Shown here: positions 42,334-49,189 of the stretch, in pieces
Position numbering within the stretch: the first letter of the stretch is position 1
Layout of the letters: the number at the start of each line of letters is the position of its first letter
From: Sipunculus nudus
Lineage: Eukaryota; Annelida; Sipuncula; Golfingiida; Sipunculidae
DNA: 64,000 nucleotides
Direction: 5' to 3'
NCBI GenBank assembly: GCA_026874595.1
Contig: CM049306.1
Span: 18,221,019-18,285,018, forward strand
The notes under the pieces: model-generated
What the model was told of the DNA's origin: nothing
Databases searched by the model: none
What the model saw: the letters and a program-made list of their open reading frames with translations, nothing else
Program-made: the position numbers and the translations under genes

Positions 42334-43831
42334 TTTTTGTGTGTTTAAACATAGTTATTTTCTTGCACTATAATACTAAGAACGATGACAGGTTATAAAT
42401 ATAAAAATGACGGTATATAATAATATAACATATATATAAAATAACATAAGCTGTTGTTTTCTTATATGCTTAGATAAATGAACAAACACCATGCACAACA
42501 AGTTTTGTTATATCGGATTACCGAGATGGCACTCATTTCGGGCAAGGAAAGTTTATTTACAAGATTATCATTTTTTTGTAATCGCGAAATCAAAGCCACA
42601 TAGAAACACTATTTCAAGTGAACAGGTTAACAGATGACGAAAATGCAAATTATCTTTGGATAAAATAACAGGTGACCACTGATAAATCTTGTTCCAGTGG
42701 GTGCCATGACATTGTGGGTGAGAGAACTCGTTGGTTATTAAAATTACACAGACTATAGCAGTTTGGTTATCTTAATAACAACCTGGGACGGTATGGAAAA
42801 AATACACTAATTCTAGAATCCTCCATATAAAACCGTTATTACTCTTATAGCCCACTCCCCAGCTGAGCTTATGAATAATTTGACATTACGTATTTTAGTA
42901 GGCATGGCATAAAGGGATAAAAATTATTATATATTTACTGTGAACAACAGCACTTACAAAAATACGACTTTTAACTTTAAAACCCCAAGCTCTTTAATTA
43001 AATATAGTCCCTTCTCTACCAAGACAAAAATTTGCACATAATTTTACAGACTTATTTGCATATCTACTTCACAGTCAAGGAAACAAACGATTGGATATAT
43101 AAATAATACACATCAACAACCGGAAAAAGATCAAATTCACTCTATTATATCCTCTTTTCTGAAGGGCTAATCTGTCCACAGAATCATTAAAATCCATACA
43201 TGTCATTTAGAAGATCTTGTCCTGTACAAATACACGAGCAGACGAGGTAATTACTGTCTCTTAATCCATATGATGATCCAAAGTATAAAAGAACTATCAA
43301 ATAATGACATCGAAAAATAAACATGCAATTTTACTGAATTTTGACTTACCCTTGAGATCCATGATTCTTCGGTTTTAGCCAAACACTGTATGATATATCC
43401 CAGAGACTCTGGAGCCTGATAGCGGCCAGAATAGCAGGATCTATCGTTAAGTAACAGTTTTGGCCGGGTGTGGCACCGCCTTTAAAATGTGCAGTCCTTA
43501 TATTTGGCACCGAAGTCCGGCTTGAACTACTATCATCATAAACACACTGATCCCAGCCCGTTGCGGACTCGATAATTCTTTGGTTTACCGGGTGTGTGTC
43601 CCCATGAGGGCAAGAAGATGTGCAGATTTTCTCATTGCAATAATCACGATATGCAGGATCTGTGGAGCTTTCACAATATGTGGCAGGTCCCCCAAGCTCA
43701 CATATGGCATCCGCTGGGGTAAGTTCCAAGGGTTTATTCAACGCCGCATTAAATTCATTTGGAAAAAGTGCGCCGACTCGGACATTTTGCGCAGTTGACA
43801 GTAAGATTAGAAAAATGTATGCGAAAACCAT
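6148..43831 (-). CDS. Usherin-headed, Met-like receptor tyrosine kinase (whole gene, 23 exons)
   Basis: Predicted single-pass cell-surface receptor kinase of 1644 residues, joined from 23 exons whose GT-AG borders and phases all agree (4935 coding bases). Approximate domains: signal peptide 1-20; cysteine-rich usherin-like lead-in 20-130; LamG-like jelly roll 145-275; laminin N-terminal domain 285-497; laminin EGF repeats 498-905; IPT domains about 906-1001, 1002-1150 and 1152-1250; membrane helix 1266-1288; kinase 1355-1617; tail of about 27 residues. Catalytic features are complete: glycine loop G1361-G1366, Lys1388, Glu1406, HRD 1480-1482, DFG 1500-1502 and activation-loop Tyr1508/1512/1513. 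The start at 43831 was chosen because a hydrophobic signal peptide begins there, although the frame stays open upstream to 44107. Usherin itself has no kinase, and Met has a Sema head instead of this one. An adhesion or matrix-sensing kinase is my inference; the ligand is unknown. Confidence 0.88.
6663..6799 (-). CDS. RTK exon 22: kinase C-lobe
   Basis: Residues 1544-1588. It reads [20 protein letters not shown], then [15 protein letters not shown] and PDFAPPE. The stretch WELMTRG-x-x-PYPDV-x-x-FDI-x-x-YL closely matches Met. Phase 2 donor GTAGGT. Confidence 0.93.
7313..7475 (-). CDS. RTK exon 21: DFG motif and activation loop
   Basis: Residues 1489-1543. It reads [18 protein letters not shown], with metal-binding Asp1500 and the Y-x-x-x-YY tyrosines 1508, 1512 and 1513, then [20 protein letters not shown]. 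The YxxxYY loop is shared with Met, Ron, insulin-receptor and Trk families. Ends in phase 0. Confidence 0.93.
8061..8170 (-). CDS. RTK exon 20: catalytic loop
   Basis: Residues 1453-1488. It reads [19 protein letters not shown], then [13 protein letters not shown], giving catalytic Asp1482 and Asn1487. The HRDLAARN motif is the tyrosine-kinase form, and [13 protein letters not shown] matches Met. Phase 2 donor GTGAGT. Confidence 0.93.
8715..8896 (-). CDS. RTK exon 19: kinase N-lobe, helix C and hinge
   Basis: Residues 1392-1452. It reads [19 protein letters not shown], with helix C Glu1406, then [16 protein letters not shown] for the hinge and helix D. This segment is very close to the vertebrate Met/Ron pattern (FL-x-E-x-x-IMKDF-x-H-x-NVL and LPYM-x-x-GDL-x-NFI). 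Ends in phase 0. Confidence 0.92.
10400..10486 (-). CDS. RTK exon 18: glycine loop and catalytic lysine
   Basis: Residues 1363-1391. GQFGRVHIG completes the nucleotide-binding loop GKGQFGRV, and AVAIKTIR supplies the catalytic Lys1388. It is a small 87-base exon with matching one-base phases on both sides. The 1.5-kb intron that follows shows nothing recognisable. Confidence 0.9.
10799..10930 (-). CDS. RTK exon 17: juxtamembrane segment and start of kinase domain
   Basis: Residues 1319-1362. It reads [20 protein letters not shown], then [15 protein letters not shown], the first beta strand of the kinase and the start of the glycine loop. It ends with one base of the loop's next glycine. The following intron is 312 bp. 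Confidence 0.88.
11145..11805. mobile_element. Dispersed repeat family B, copy 1, in RTK intron 16
   Basis: Homologous in reverse to 57570-58152: both share TTTCGTTTTGAGTGACAGCT-like, GGCATCTGGT/CGAGTGTTTG and CGCAAGATTTCCGCTGCCT-like blocks. One end carries nested inverted GGCAGCG arms. No coding capacity. This copy has an extra hairpin at 11167-11255. Confidence 0.7.
11167..11255. repeat. Inverted repeat hairpin, 25-bp arms
   Basis: Arms AGACTGGTACCCCGCTCTAT(TATGG) at 11168-11192 and its complement at 11230-11254 differ by one base; the loop is about 37 bp. The other copy of this repeat family lacks it, so it looks like a small later insertion. Confidence 0.75.
11879..12119 (-). CDS. RTK exon 16: end of ectodomain, transmembrane helix, juxtamembrane start
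   Basis: Residues 1239-1318. It reads [20 protein letters not shown], then a helix of about 22 hydrophobic residues (1266-1288, rich in V, L and I) and the stop-transfer SRRKQEKSK. This fixes the topology: exons 1-15 outside, 17-23 inside. One spare base at the end. The next intron (948 bp) holds a dispersed repeat at 11145-11805. Confidence 0.9.
12642..12812 (-). CDS. RTK exon 15: third (membrane-proximal) IPT domain
   Basis: Residues 1182-1238. It reads [20 protein letters not shown], then [17 protein letters not shown]. The GD-x-L-N-x-A...DY-x-V-x-VG-x-x-C...QL-C-x-PP pattern is close to that of the last IPT domain of plexins. It contains one potential N-glycosylation site (NIT). Phase 0 donor GTATAT. 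Confidence 0.85.
13152..13541 (-). CDS. RTK exon 14: second IPT domain with tetra-arginine site; start of the third
   Basis: Residues 1052-1181. It opens [20 protein letters not shown], then has NRRRRDTR at 1076-1083, a candidate proprotein-convertase site, followed by a charged, low-order stretch to about 1110. It resumes with [12 protein letters not shown] and [12 protein letters not shown], which resemble the plexin/Met membrane-proximal IPT region. Phase 0 at both ends. Confidence 0.86.
14168..14273 (-). CDS. RTK exon 13: second IPT domain, start
   Basis: Residues 1016-1051. It reads [20 protein letters not shown], the GG-x-x-LTV-x-G strand of an IPT domain, and ends MTVFSS in phase 0. 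It is a small exon of 106 bases, confirmed by phase and by the domain pattern. The following intron is 626 bp. Confidence 0.84.
14487..14672 (-). CDS. RTK exon 12: first IPT domain, end, and start of second
   Basis: Residues 954-1015. It reads [16 protein letters not shown], then [20 protein letters not shown], then [16 protein letters not shown]. The C-x-T and F-x-Y-R-PDP-x-I-x-x-I-x-P pattern is the standard link between successive IPT domains. Phase 2 donor GTAAGA. Confidence 0.86.
15216..15361 (-). CDS. RTK exon 11: first IPT/TIG domain, start
   Basis: Residues 906-953. It reads [20 protein letters not shown], the P-x-x-GP-x-x-GGT-x-x-x opening found in IPT domains of plexins and Met, and ends [11 protein letters not shown] in phase 2. 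This is the first exon of the Met/plexin-like half of the receptor. Confidence 0.86.
15709..16364 (-). CDS. RTK exon 10: laminin EGF repeats 4 (end) to 8 (truncated)
   Basis: Residues 687-905, the largest exon after the start. It contains the end of repeat 4, full repeats 5, 6 and 7, and repeat 8, which stops at its sixth cysteine (TLTDRRC) where the phase-0 donor GTAAGT follows. The missing last two cysteines of repeat 8 do not appear in the next exon or in the 347-bp intron. Confidence 0.9.
16644..16998 (-). CDS. RTK exon 9: laminin EGF repeats 2 (end), 3 and 4 (start)
   Basis: Residues 569-686. It begins [19 protein letters not shown], completing repeat 2, then a full repeat 3 ([17 protein letters not shown]) and most of repeat 4 ([11 protein letters not shown]). 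Each shows the eight-cysteine laminin EGF pattern. It ends with one base of a split glycine codon. Confidence 0.9.
17570..18180. repeat. 146-bp tandem repeat, about 4 copies, in RTK intron 8
   Basis: The block TTCATCCATGGGTGGGTGAG recurs at 17591, 17738, 17886 and 18030 and decays at 18175 (spacing 144-148). Copies share GCAAGATGAAAGGTTTTGGT and TGACCTCAAAAT. It is the core of a longer element that ends in the perfect palindrome CGCAACGCGTTGCG near 18252. Confidence 0.85.
19720..19870 (-). pseudogene. Non-LTR retrotransposon reverse-transcriptase fragment
   Basis: The minus frame reads [18 protein letters not shown] followed by about 13 more residues, matching the conserved RT stretch VPQGS[14 protein letters not shown] before the catalytic YADD box. 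The YADD position is degraded (AYAI). Only about 50 residues survive in RTK intron 8; a dead LINE relic. Confidence 0.7.
20084..20102. repeat. Poly-G run
   Basis: About 19 consecutive G on the plus strand in RTK intron 8. Similar runs occur near 36053-36067, 54726-54743, 54818-54830 and 62303-62322. Confidence 0.95.
20406..20619 (-). CDS. RTK exon 8: laminin EGF repeat 1 and first half of repeat 2
   Basis: Residues 497-568. It starts [12 protein letters not shown], the canonical first LE repeat after an LN domain, and ends [16 protein letters not shown] in the middle of repeat 2. Donor GTAAGG in phase 0. The next intron is 3.4 kb and carries a reverse-transcriptase fragment, a 146-bp tandem repeat and a poly-G run. 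Confidence 0.88.
20816..21019 (-). CDS. RTK exon 7: laminin N-terminal domain, end
   Basis: Residues 429-496. It reads [21 protein letters not shown], then [14 protein letters not shown], and ends [14 protein letters not shown], the final strands of an LN domain (compare laminins, netrins and usherin, where a Y-x-x-x-EI-V-GRC segment leads into the first LE repeat). Phase 2 donor GTATAC. Confidence 0.88.
21376..21563 (-). CDS. RTK exon 6: laminin N-terminal domain, middle
   Basis: Residues 367-428. It includes [19 protein letters not shown], then [11 protein letters not shown] and DVSCRKLYT. The W-x-x-WQYF-x-x-DC motif is diagnostic of LN domains. It ends in phase 2 with donor GTAAGT. The next intron is 356 bp with a short TTAA-rich stretch and nothing else. 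Confidence 0.88.
22569..22842 (-). CDS. RTK exon 5: usherin-type linker and start of laminin N-terminal domain
   Basis: Residues 275-366. It reads [12 protein letters not shown], then [11 protein letters not shown], then [20 protein letters not shown] and IDLLDTFQ. The CRCP-SHP motif and the LNDG...TFWIS strand are hallmarks of the usherin LamG-to-LN junction and the LN fold. It ends in phase 0 with donor GTATAT. The following 1005-bp intron shows nothing recognisable. Confidence 0.87.
23640..23826 (+). mobile_element. Helitron-like dispersed repeat, 5'-truncated copy, in RTK intron 4
   Basis: Shares GTGTGGATC, CGAATGAACCTGGGAA, GGGAGCAT and GGAGGCTTGCATTCCTTA with the copies at 30.5 and 62.1 kb. 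The terminal stem and CTRR have decayed. It ends about 20 bases from the exon 4 donor. Confidence 0.6.
23846..23906 (-). CDS. RTK exon 4: short 61-base exon closing the LamG-like domain
   Basis: Residues 255-274. It reads [21 protein letters not shown] across both junctions. It was too short for an ORF list, but it is the only segment that joins exon 3 (one spare base) to exon 5 (needing two bases) in frame. It has a clear TTTCAG acceptor and GTAAGG donor. The end of a Helitron-like repeat lies about 20 bases past the donor. Confidence 0.8.
24168..24332. repeat. Compound (CA)n / (TA)n microsatellite in RTK intron 3
   Basis: Two (CA)n blocks (24168-24204 and 24235-24264), with a short duplicated segment ATTAAGATTATCGCA around them, then about 34 TA units. 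Confidence 0.97.
24375..24498 (-). CDS. RTK exon 3: LamG-like domain, end
   Basis: Residues 214-254. It begins [15 protein letters not shown], which continues the exon 2 strand (HLAVQ-V) exactly as in usherin-type LamG domains, and ends YRFGLSHDG plus one base of a split codon. The donor is GTAAGT. The following 468-bp intron contains the long (CA)n(TA)n tract. Confidence 0.85.
24976..25132 (-). CDS. RTK exon 2: LamG-like domain, middle
   Basis: Residues 161-213. It reads [20 protein letters not shown] and ends DTWVHLAVQ, the tryptophan-histidine strand typical of LamG-like jelly rolls. The first base completes the split glycine of exon 1, and the exon ends in phase 0. It is separated from exon 1 by an 18.2-kb intron; the next intron is 477 bp and holds nothing I recognise. 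Confidence 0.85.
25460..26415. repeat. 144-bp tandem repeat, 6-7 copies, in RTK intron 1
   Basis: The block GGCCATATTGGAATTCC recurs at 25584, 25729, 25873, 26016, 26157 and 26302 (spacing 141-145). Copies share AGGTCTGGAGCCCTCGTATG and GTTATCGCGC. The array ends in a short hairpin region (GGGCAT...GTGCCC, about 26470-26505), like a cored transposon end. Confidence 0.9.
27811..28096. mobile_element. MITE with ~35-bp imperfect TIRs
   Basis: Left GGCCAAA...AAGGTATGGTTCTCAGGCAC and right GTGCCTGAGAACCATACCTT...TTTGGCC are inverted. The flanks are TTAG on both sides, so a TTA target duplication (PIF/Harbinger-like) is possible. No protein. The inner part has GCGGGCGG and poly-T. Confidence 0.65.
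29428..30366 (+). mobile_element. Pearl/HINE-type Helitron-like element with tandem-repeat core
   Basis: It opens with a hairpin (TATCCGC...GCGGATA, 29428-29455) and closes with the complementary GGCGGATA (30326-30333), a stem GTAGTCG-CTTGT-CGACTAC (30337-30355) and CTAG|T (30363-30366). The core is a 280-bp tandem repeat. This plan matches the pearl elements of bivalves, which are now treated as non-autonomous Helitron relatives. No transposase. Confidence 0.7.
29650..30310. repeat. 280-bp tandem repeat made of two ~140-bp half units
   Basis: CTCATATCTCG(G/A)GAACCGTTT starts at about 29651, 29931 and 30211, exactly 280 bp apart. The palindrome GGTGGCGCCACC recurs at 29739, 29888, 30019, 30168 and 30297 (steps of 149, 131, 149, 129), so each unit is an old dimer. 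Confidence 0.92.
30385..30712 (+). mobile_element. Helitron-like dispersed repeat, copy adjoining the pearl-like element
   Basis: It runs from a GT-rich start through TTTTAGTGTGGATCCGGCA to GGCTTGCATTCATTGGAATG, AGATTT spacing and CTAG|T at 30709-30712. It begins within about 20 bases of the previous element's CTAG end. Confidence 0.65.
31000..33800. other. RTK intron 1 stretch with nothing recognised
   Basis: AT-rich, with no open frame above about 70 codons and no repeat structure I could detect by eye. Confidence 0.5.
33833..34078 (+). mobile_element. tRNA-headed SINE with conserved core
   Basis: A tRNA-like head (AGTGGTAAAACGCTTGGC, B box GGGTTCGATCCCC at 33890-33902) is followed by GGTGGTTTTCTCCGGGTACT and CCGGTTTCCTCC (33947-33978), a core shared by many marine invertebrate SINEs (I believe the Nin-type domain). 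The start carries a triplicated CAGCTGGA. The tail is AT-rich. Confidence 0.75.
34080..35810. other. RTK intron 1 stretch, no feature
   Basis: Short overlapping frames near 34571-34856 on both strands do not resemble known proteins. No repeat ends seen. Confidence 0.45.
35982..36787. mobile_element. hAT-like non-autonomous element, 806 bp
   Basis: Inverted ends CAGGGGCGTAGCCAGG and CCTCTGGCTACGCCCCTG, flanked by CAAAT on both sides (35977-35981 and 36788-36792). The interior has poly-G, (TA)n and a tRNA-like patch near 36313-36350, but no protein. Confidence 0.72.
36800..38029. other. RTK intron 1 stretch, no feature
   Basis: AT-rich with only short chance frames; nothing recognised. Confidence 0.45.
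38032..38448. mobile_element. Tc1/mariner-like MITE
   Basis: Left AGTCTAACCTCTTTCATTCGCC-like and right GGCGATTGAAAGAGGTTAGACTG-like ends are inverted, and TA borders both sides (38030-38031 and 38449-38450). The right end, TA|CAGTCTAACCTC in reverse, fits Tc1/mariner ends. 417 bp, no transposase. Confidence 0.65.
38451..43345. other. RTK intron 1, first 4.9 kb after exon 1
   Basis: Contains a poly-G run near 40220, an AT trinucleotide patch near 39630, a 35-bp minisatellite (41177-41360) and a (TA)n tract (42285-42331). No gene seen. Confidence 0.5.
41177..41360. repeat. ~35-bp minisatellite, about 5 units
   Basis: The block CTATTC(C)TACA-TATG-x-GCAT recurs at 41215, 41251, 41286, 41317 and 41351 with drift. 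Confidence 0.7.
43350..43831 (-). CDS. RTK exon 1: signal peptide, usherin-type cysteine-rich start, first strands of LamG
   Basis: Encodes residues 1-160 plus two bases of a glycine codon. The start [15 protein letters not shown] is a plausible signal peptide. It is followed by GALFP and a set of cysteines ([30 protein letters not shown]) whose spacing matches the usherin amino terminus. The exon ends in [14 protein letters not shown], the opening of a LamG-like fold. The donor is GTAAGT at 43349. The open frame runs on upstream to 44107, so transcript and true start are not certain; the base at -3 is T, a weak start context, and +4 is G. Confidence 0.82.
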
Positions 43832-44500
43832 TAACGAGGGTTCTTTAAAATGGTTGTTAACAATACGTAATGAGAATAATAAATCGTCTAATAAAAATCT
43901 ATAATTATCCATGATGTCGAAATAATTTGTTTTGTATTTTGTCACACGTCGGGTTCCAGCCCAACGGTCTTGAAACTCTTCCAGCTTAACTCGAACAATG
44001 ACTGAAGTTAATGGTGGTGCCTTTCCACAATCTAATCCGTGAAAACCACCAGTGGTCAGCTTCTTGAAAACTCGAAGAACACGTAAATATCCACTGTCAA
44101 AGTTCACACAGGTGATACAAACCGACCCCGATCTTTCTTGTTTCTCCTGGTTCTCTTGCTCGATCTTTGAAATTCTTACAGCTTCTCACGTGAGCCGCGA
44201 CACCTTCACCTCTCAGGCAGACATGCAGCCATGGAATGCACTAACACATACTGAAACGTCCGCGGGGCCACCGAGTGCGCTGTATGTCACACACCTTGTG
44301 TTTCTTGTCCACATTGAACATCCAAAAAGCGAGACCTCCCCAAAGCTCAACCTCAAAGTGATTTCAAAGAATACTGCAAGTCAGCTGGTCTGATCGGAAT
44401 GTCACTTGATCGTATTAACGTCAGGTGTCTGGTCCAGTGTTATGTTTACCACAGCGAGAAGAGGGGTTTGAGTGAATCGGTATTGGGTCGTCCCGCGCCT
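43832..44500 (-). promoter_or_regulatory. Likely 5' untranslated region and promoter area of the kinase gene
   Basis: Higher in GC than the surroundings. It lies directly upstream of the signal-peptide ATG and has no other gene. No TATA box or initiator could be assigned; the call rests on position only. Confidence 0.3.
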
Positions 44501-47500
44501 ACTGTACGCTGTATACCGAGGTTTGTATAGAGAATCGGTCAGCCGGAACGGCAAGTTTCTAACACACTCTGACTCACGGCCAATATACGTACATGTGTGG
44601 ACGCATCAGGTCTCGGTACTTCTATGTAAAACCACGCCCTCGCTGAAGGACACTCTTACTTCGGAATATTACCGTTTCGCGTTTGGCTCCAGGGGGTGGG
44701 GTTGCACGTCCTCTTCGGGTCAAGGTTGATGGAACAGCGTCGCTCAGACAACTGGTGCTCTGTGACGCACTGACAACTGGGTTCATTTTGACGTCTGTAA
44801 AACGACGCAATCAGAAGTGACCGTCTGAGGCTCAAAACTGGTTCTTGCTTGTATCTGCTAATGTCTTCAGCATTAAAATCTTACAAAGGGATCAGACTTA
44901 ATCCAAATTTATTGATTAACTTCTTAAACCCAGCAATATACCCGATATTACTATTTAAACAAGTTGATATCTCTTTATCCATGCATTTTTTTTCTGCCGA
45001 GTATTATGTAATCTTTGAAATTTATTTGCCAGAAGAATGTTTTAATAGATAAGTTGAGACTTTGCACGAGAATGTCTTTTGCTGCCCAATCAACAAAGTC
45101 GGTTGTATACCTGCATTCGTACTGTCACAAGGCCTCGGTGAGTTGTGAAAATCGGGAATGTCTTTGTGTTGCACAAGTCGCACAACAGGGGAGACTTAAT
45201 TAGGTGATGTAACACGTTGTAACAAACAGTCCTCTATGGTGATAGCAGCCCTGACATGCAACATGTGGTGGTGCTAATTTTCTTAATGGATTGGTAGAGT
45301 ACCCATCCAGTCTATATGCTGGCGAAGGAAGCAAATTCAGTCGCATTGAATATATTGAGAGTTACTTTAAGCACATACATGTCTAAGATATTTAGGTGAC
45401 GAAAGTATGGGTTACTGGTCATAGAATGTTGGTGATTAGAAAGCATCGCATATAGATAAAGCGCCGACATGAAAAAATCTTAATACAGGTAAATTAAGAT
45501 TTTGAAATAAAAGAATGACATAAATGACCCAGTATCATAGCTAATTGGTTCTTTCAATCTCTAGTAAAATAAGTAATTTAATAGGCAGATAATTTGAAAA
45601 CAATAAAAATATAATAATAATAATAATAAAAATCATCGAAGTGTACAGGTTTGAAAATATGTAGATATGTAGATTTAAGGCTGGAATCTTGAATATAGAA
45701 AATGTACGTATTATTCACAAGGACTCATGAGAACCCTCTTGAATACATGTAATTAAGGAACCATGCGATATTACGAGTAACTTGATTAATGGTGACGCCA
45801 GGCGTCTTTCTGCGGAAGTGCACTCACACTGAAGAAAAAAGCCTCCGGAATTCCATCAATTTTAGGTCAGTAACTGCGACTTGAATGGTAAAATGTTCAA
45901 ATAAGACCCTTAACGCAAGCGACCTAGCGTGAGACGGTGGATTGTTTTTACGTATATGTGTTTGCTATAAAGCTTGTGTCTGTCATGGTTATAGAGAGGG
46001 TGAGTGATGAGCACGTATCTGTTTGCTTCCACAAAGTCTGGAGTTGTTTCCGGAGTTGTTACTATAATGCCAGGTATACTCACAGATGTATCCCACGCCA
46101 TATATAAGGGTAGGCACGGTTTCTCTGAATTGAACTCTCATTTAATGCACGCAAACAGCCAATCATTTGCCCCCGACCTACATCCCGTTTCGACCAGGCG
46201 ACCATTTATCTGACGATAATAGGGTATTATAAGCATATATATAAATCTTATTCGGTTGATTATCGCACATGTTATATTAAGAAGATAAAACAAAAGAAAC
46301 CTTGTCACAGTTGAATAATTACATGTATATGAAGAATGGAAATTAATTTTACTGCTAGGCTAAGTTAATTTGTAGAATATATATTTAGTGATCAGGAGAG
46401 GGGAAAATCTATATTTAAGGATTTAGGAAAGCATTACTCGTTTATTGCATGGAATATTTCAAAACAAGAGCTACCTTTGTCCCAATCACGTGACGTATTA
46501 AAAACGTCTTCGTCTTCAAGGTACACACTTCTTTTCAATAATAATATGAGTATATTTTGTCACACTATTAGTTCATTTTGGCTGAATACATGAGTTACTT
46601 AGCAAAACCATCCTGCACACGAAGTTACACTCTCCATCTGTTTCATACATTAATTGTTATGGGTTTCTGTGCGAGGAAACGTGTTTGTTTGCCATAACAA
46701 AACTGCGTGAACAGAGTTACGATCTTGCGCATGCGCGACAACTACCAAACAGTTATGGAGAAGAAACATGAAAGAAGAAATACAGAAAAAAACACCGGTT
46801 GGAGAATTGAAAATTCTGAGATTCCCGCTAAGTTGGCGCACATCGTATTATGCCAATATCGATCCTTTGAACATCGTGTGTGTATATGCTTCTTCTCATT
46901 CTGGCATATGCGTGCCGCTTTTACGAACAAGCGCATAAGCTTCCGATCGTGTCCAAGAATCTCTCGGGGACGAAACAACGGGGTTATTTTTTTAAGTGGC
47001 CTCTGGAGGCTTGCCAAAATTTTCTTTAATGTGATTATTTTGATTATCCGAGGTGTTTCAAATAGTGATAATATCTTGAACGTGTTATAAAAAAATGTTG
47101 ATAACATGTTAGGCCCCGCTAATTGACCACCGATCATAATCCAAAAAGGTCCATCAGCGACATCTGACGGCAAATCAGACGAACTGGACATCTGACGGCA
47201 AATCACACATGCGCAGTCAACCACCTCGGGTCACATGATTTTTGAGTTTTCAACATTGGCAATAATAGACCTAACGTGTTTGCTACATGCATGTAGATAG
47301 AGAAACCTATACACATATAACAGGGGGTATTGAAAGAATCTTTCAATAGGAATTACCTGCAGTTTGTTACTATGTACCTAGTGTAAGCCTATAAAAAACA
47401 AGGCAGATGAATAGCTGTCTTTAATTATGCAATAGATTTCGTGGAATTTTAAACGAACACAACAGATTTGTCTCTTGGTCACCACCCATGTTATTTCCTG

Positions 47501-48350
47501 TTGAACATTCAGTGAATCAGAGACAGGAAACTCCTTGCATATCCCGCCCACAATGTTAATAGCATTAAGCATTAAGAGGGAGGCCCTTGCATGCAATAAA
47601 TCAGCAAAAATTCACATCGTGTGATGAAAGCACTTATGTAATATACTCGGAACGCTCATAGGTTGATATTTAAAGCACAGGTGTTTTACTGCCAAGGTCA
47701 GATGATTGTTGTCGCAATGAGCAACATGCCACGCCAGTTGTATAATCATGTTAACTGAGTAATTAGGGAAGGAGGTTTCCTGCAGTTACTGAATGTAGAA
47801 CCTACCAAAAATGTGCTTTTTGTGTATTTCTAGAGAGAGCATGTTAGACGGCACGACGGACGGACAACAATTGAGATAAAACGAGCCTCCACCATATTGT
47901 TTTGTGTGTGTCCTCTAGCTGCTGGCTTAATCTGCAAAACTAAGGACAGTGTTTATACAGTTAACATCGGCAGGCCACCCAGTCGCCCTATACTTTTCCT
48001 ACTTTATCAACACCTGTCCTACTTTGTTTTACCTAATTCCTACTTTTTTTTCAAAATGTTTGTAAAAAGCTGCTGTGGTCACTTTGATGCATTACGGACT
48101 TCCTCATTGTCACACTGCGGTGTAATCTCATGGTCTGTCTAAAGCGCGGAGAATTCAGGGAGAATTTTTGGAGATTTTTCATAAGCAAAGAAATAATATA
48201 CCAAAGCCTAAATATAATGCAACTGTAACCATTGGGATTGAATGCGGGTGTAGGTGAGCAGATGTTTTCAAAGATATGGATGGTTGTGATAACAAAAAGA
48301 TGTAATCGAAAAATGTTCTTCTTTTGTCAACTGGCCAGTGGGTAGCCTGC
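44500..48350. other. Intergenic, no gene recognised
   Basis: Open frames of up to 160 codons exist (for example minus strand 46742-47224), but none resembles a known protein and no splice logic supports them. A 19-bp direct repeat GACATCTGACGGCAAATCA-like lies near 47158-47208. Confidence 0.45.
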
Positions 48351-48700
48351 ATCGGTAATGTATTCAAGTCCACACCATCCAAATGCAAGTAGGAAGTCAT
48401 GCCAGCCAAGTTCAAGTCCGGGTCCTTTAAAGGTCTGAGTCCAAGTCATCTGGAACACGGGTCCAAGTATGAGTCCAATACAAATCTATTTATTAAAGAA
48501 ATCTTAATGAGAAATTTGAAAATTTTGATAGCTGTTCGCACATGTATAAGTCCTTAAAGTTTGTGGCAGAGTTTTATTTTCTAATGGACTCGAAATGGAC
48601 TCGGCCTGATTTCTTGAGTCCTTACCTTCGAGTCCGAGTGCAAGTCCGAGTCCAGGACCTCCGAGGCCGAGTCCTAAATAAGTTGACTCGAGTTTTTTTC
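48350..48700 (+). mobile_element. GAGTCC-rich dispersed element, copy 1
   Basis: Shares CAAGTCCACACCATCC, GTGGCAGAG(T/C)TTTATTT, TTCGAAATGGACT-like and GAGTCCGAGT blocks with 58900-59356, which lies in the opposite direction. Hexamer GAGTCC repeats fill the interior. No coding capacity. Confidence 0.6.
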
Positions 48701-49189
48701 TCACTTAATTGTATCAGTTTTGCGTGCAGATGTATATAGCAGATCAGTGCAACCACACGATCATTACGAAAGTTACACTTTTTAAAGCATAATTCATTTA
48801 GTATGACTAGATTAAAACTATTTCACGGCATACATGCGTTGTGCTTCAACTGTCTTTTCACAAGGTTATTGAAAACGTTATCCAACATGTGCCATCAGAC
48901 TCGGGCTCTTTACCAACACTCCCTCTAGCACCATGGTTTGCATCGATCGCTAGACAACTGAAACTCAGTCACAAAATAAGGTACTCTTTATTATGCCCCC
49001 CCCCCCCCTCCAGGAGACATGTTGTTTCAGTGCCATCGTCTGTCGTCGTCCGCGTTATCATCTGAAGGATATCTTGTGAACGCGATAACCTTTGAAGGGC
49101 TGTATATGTTCCTCCAAAGTTTTAAACACTAGCCTAATTTTTCCTACCGGACGAGTTTGAAATCCGATGATCTTTAACCACATCTTCAC

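Noticed and set aside
43832-44107. Longer amino terminus of the kinase receptor by 92 residues
   Set aside because: It would bury the signal peptide and adds no recognisable domain; the inner ATG is preferred.
46742-47224. 160-codon minus-strand frame
   Set aside because: Composition is ordinary for chance. No domain, signal or conserved motif is visible, and it contains a short direct repeat typical of non-coding DNA.
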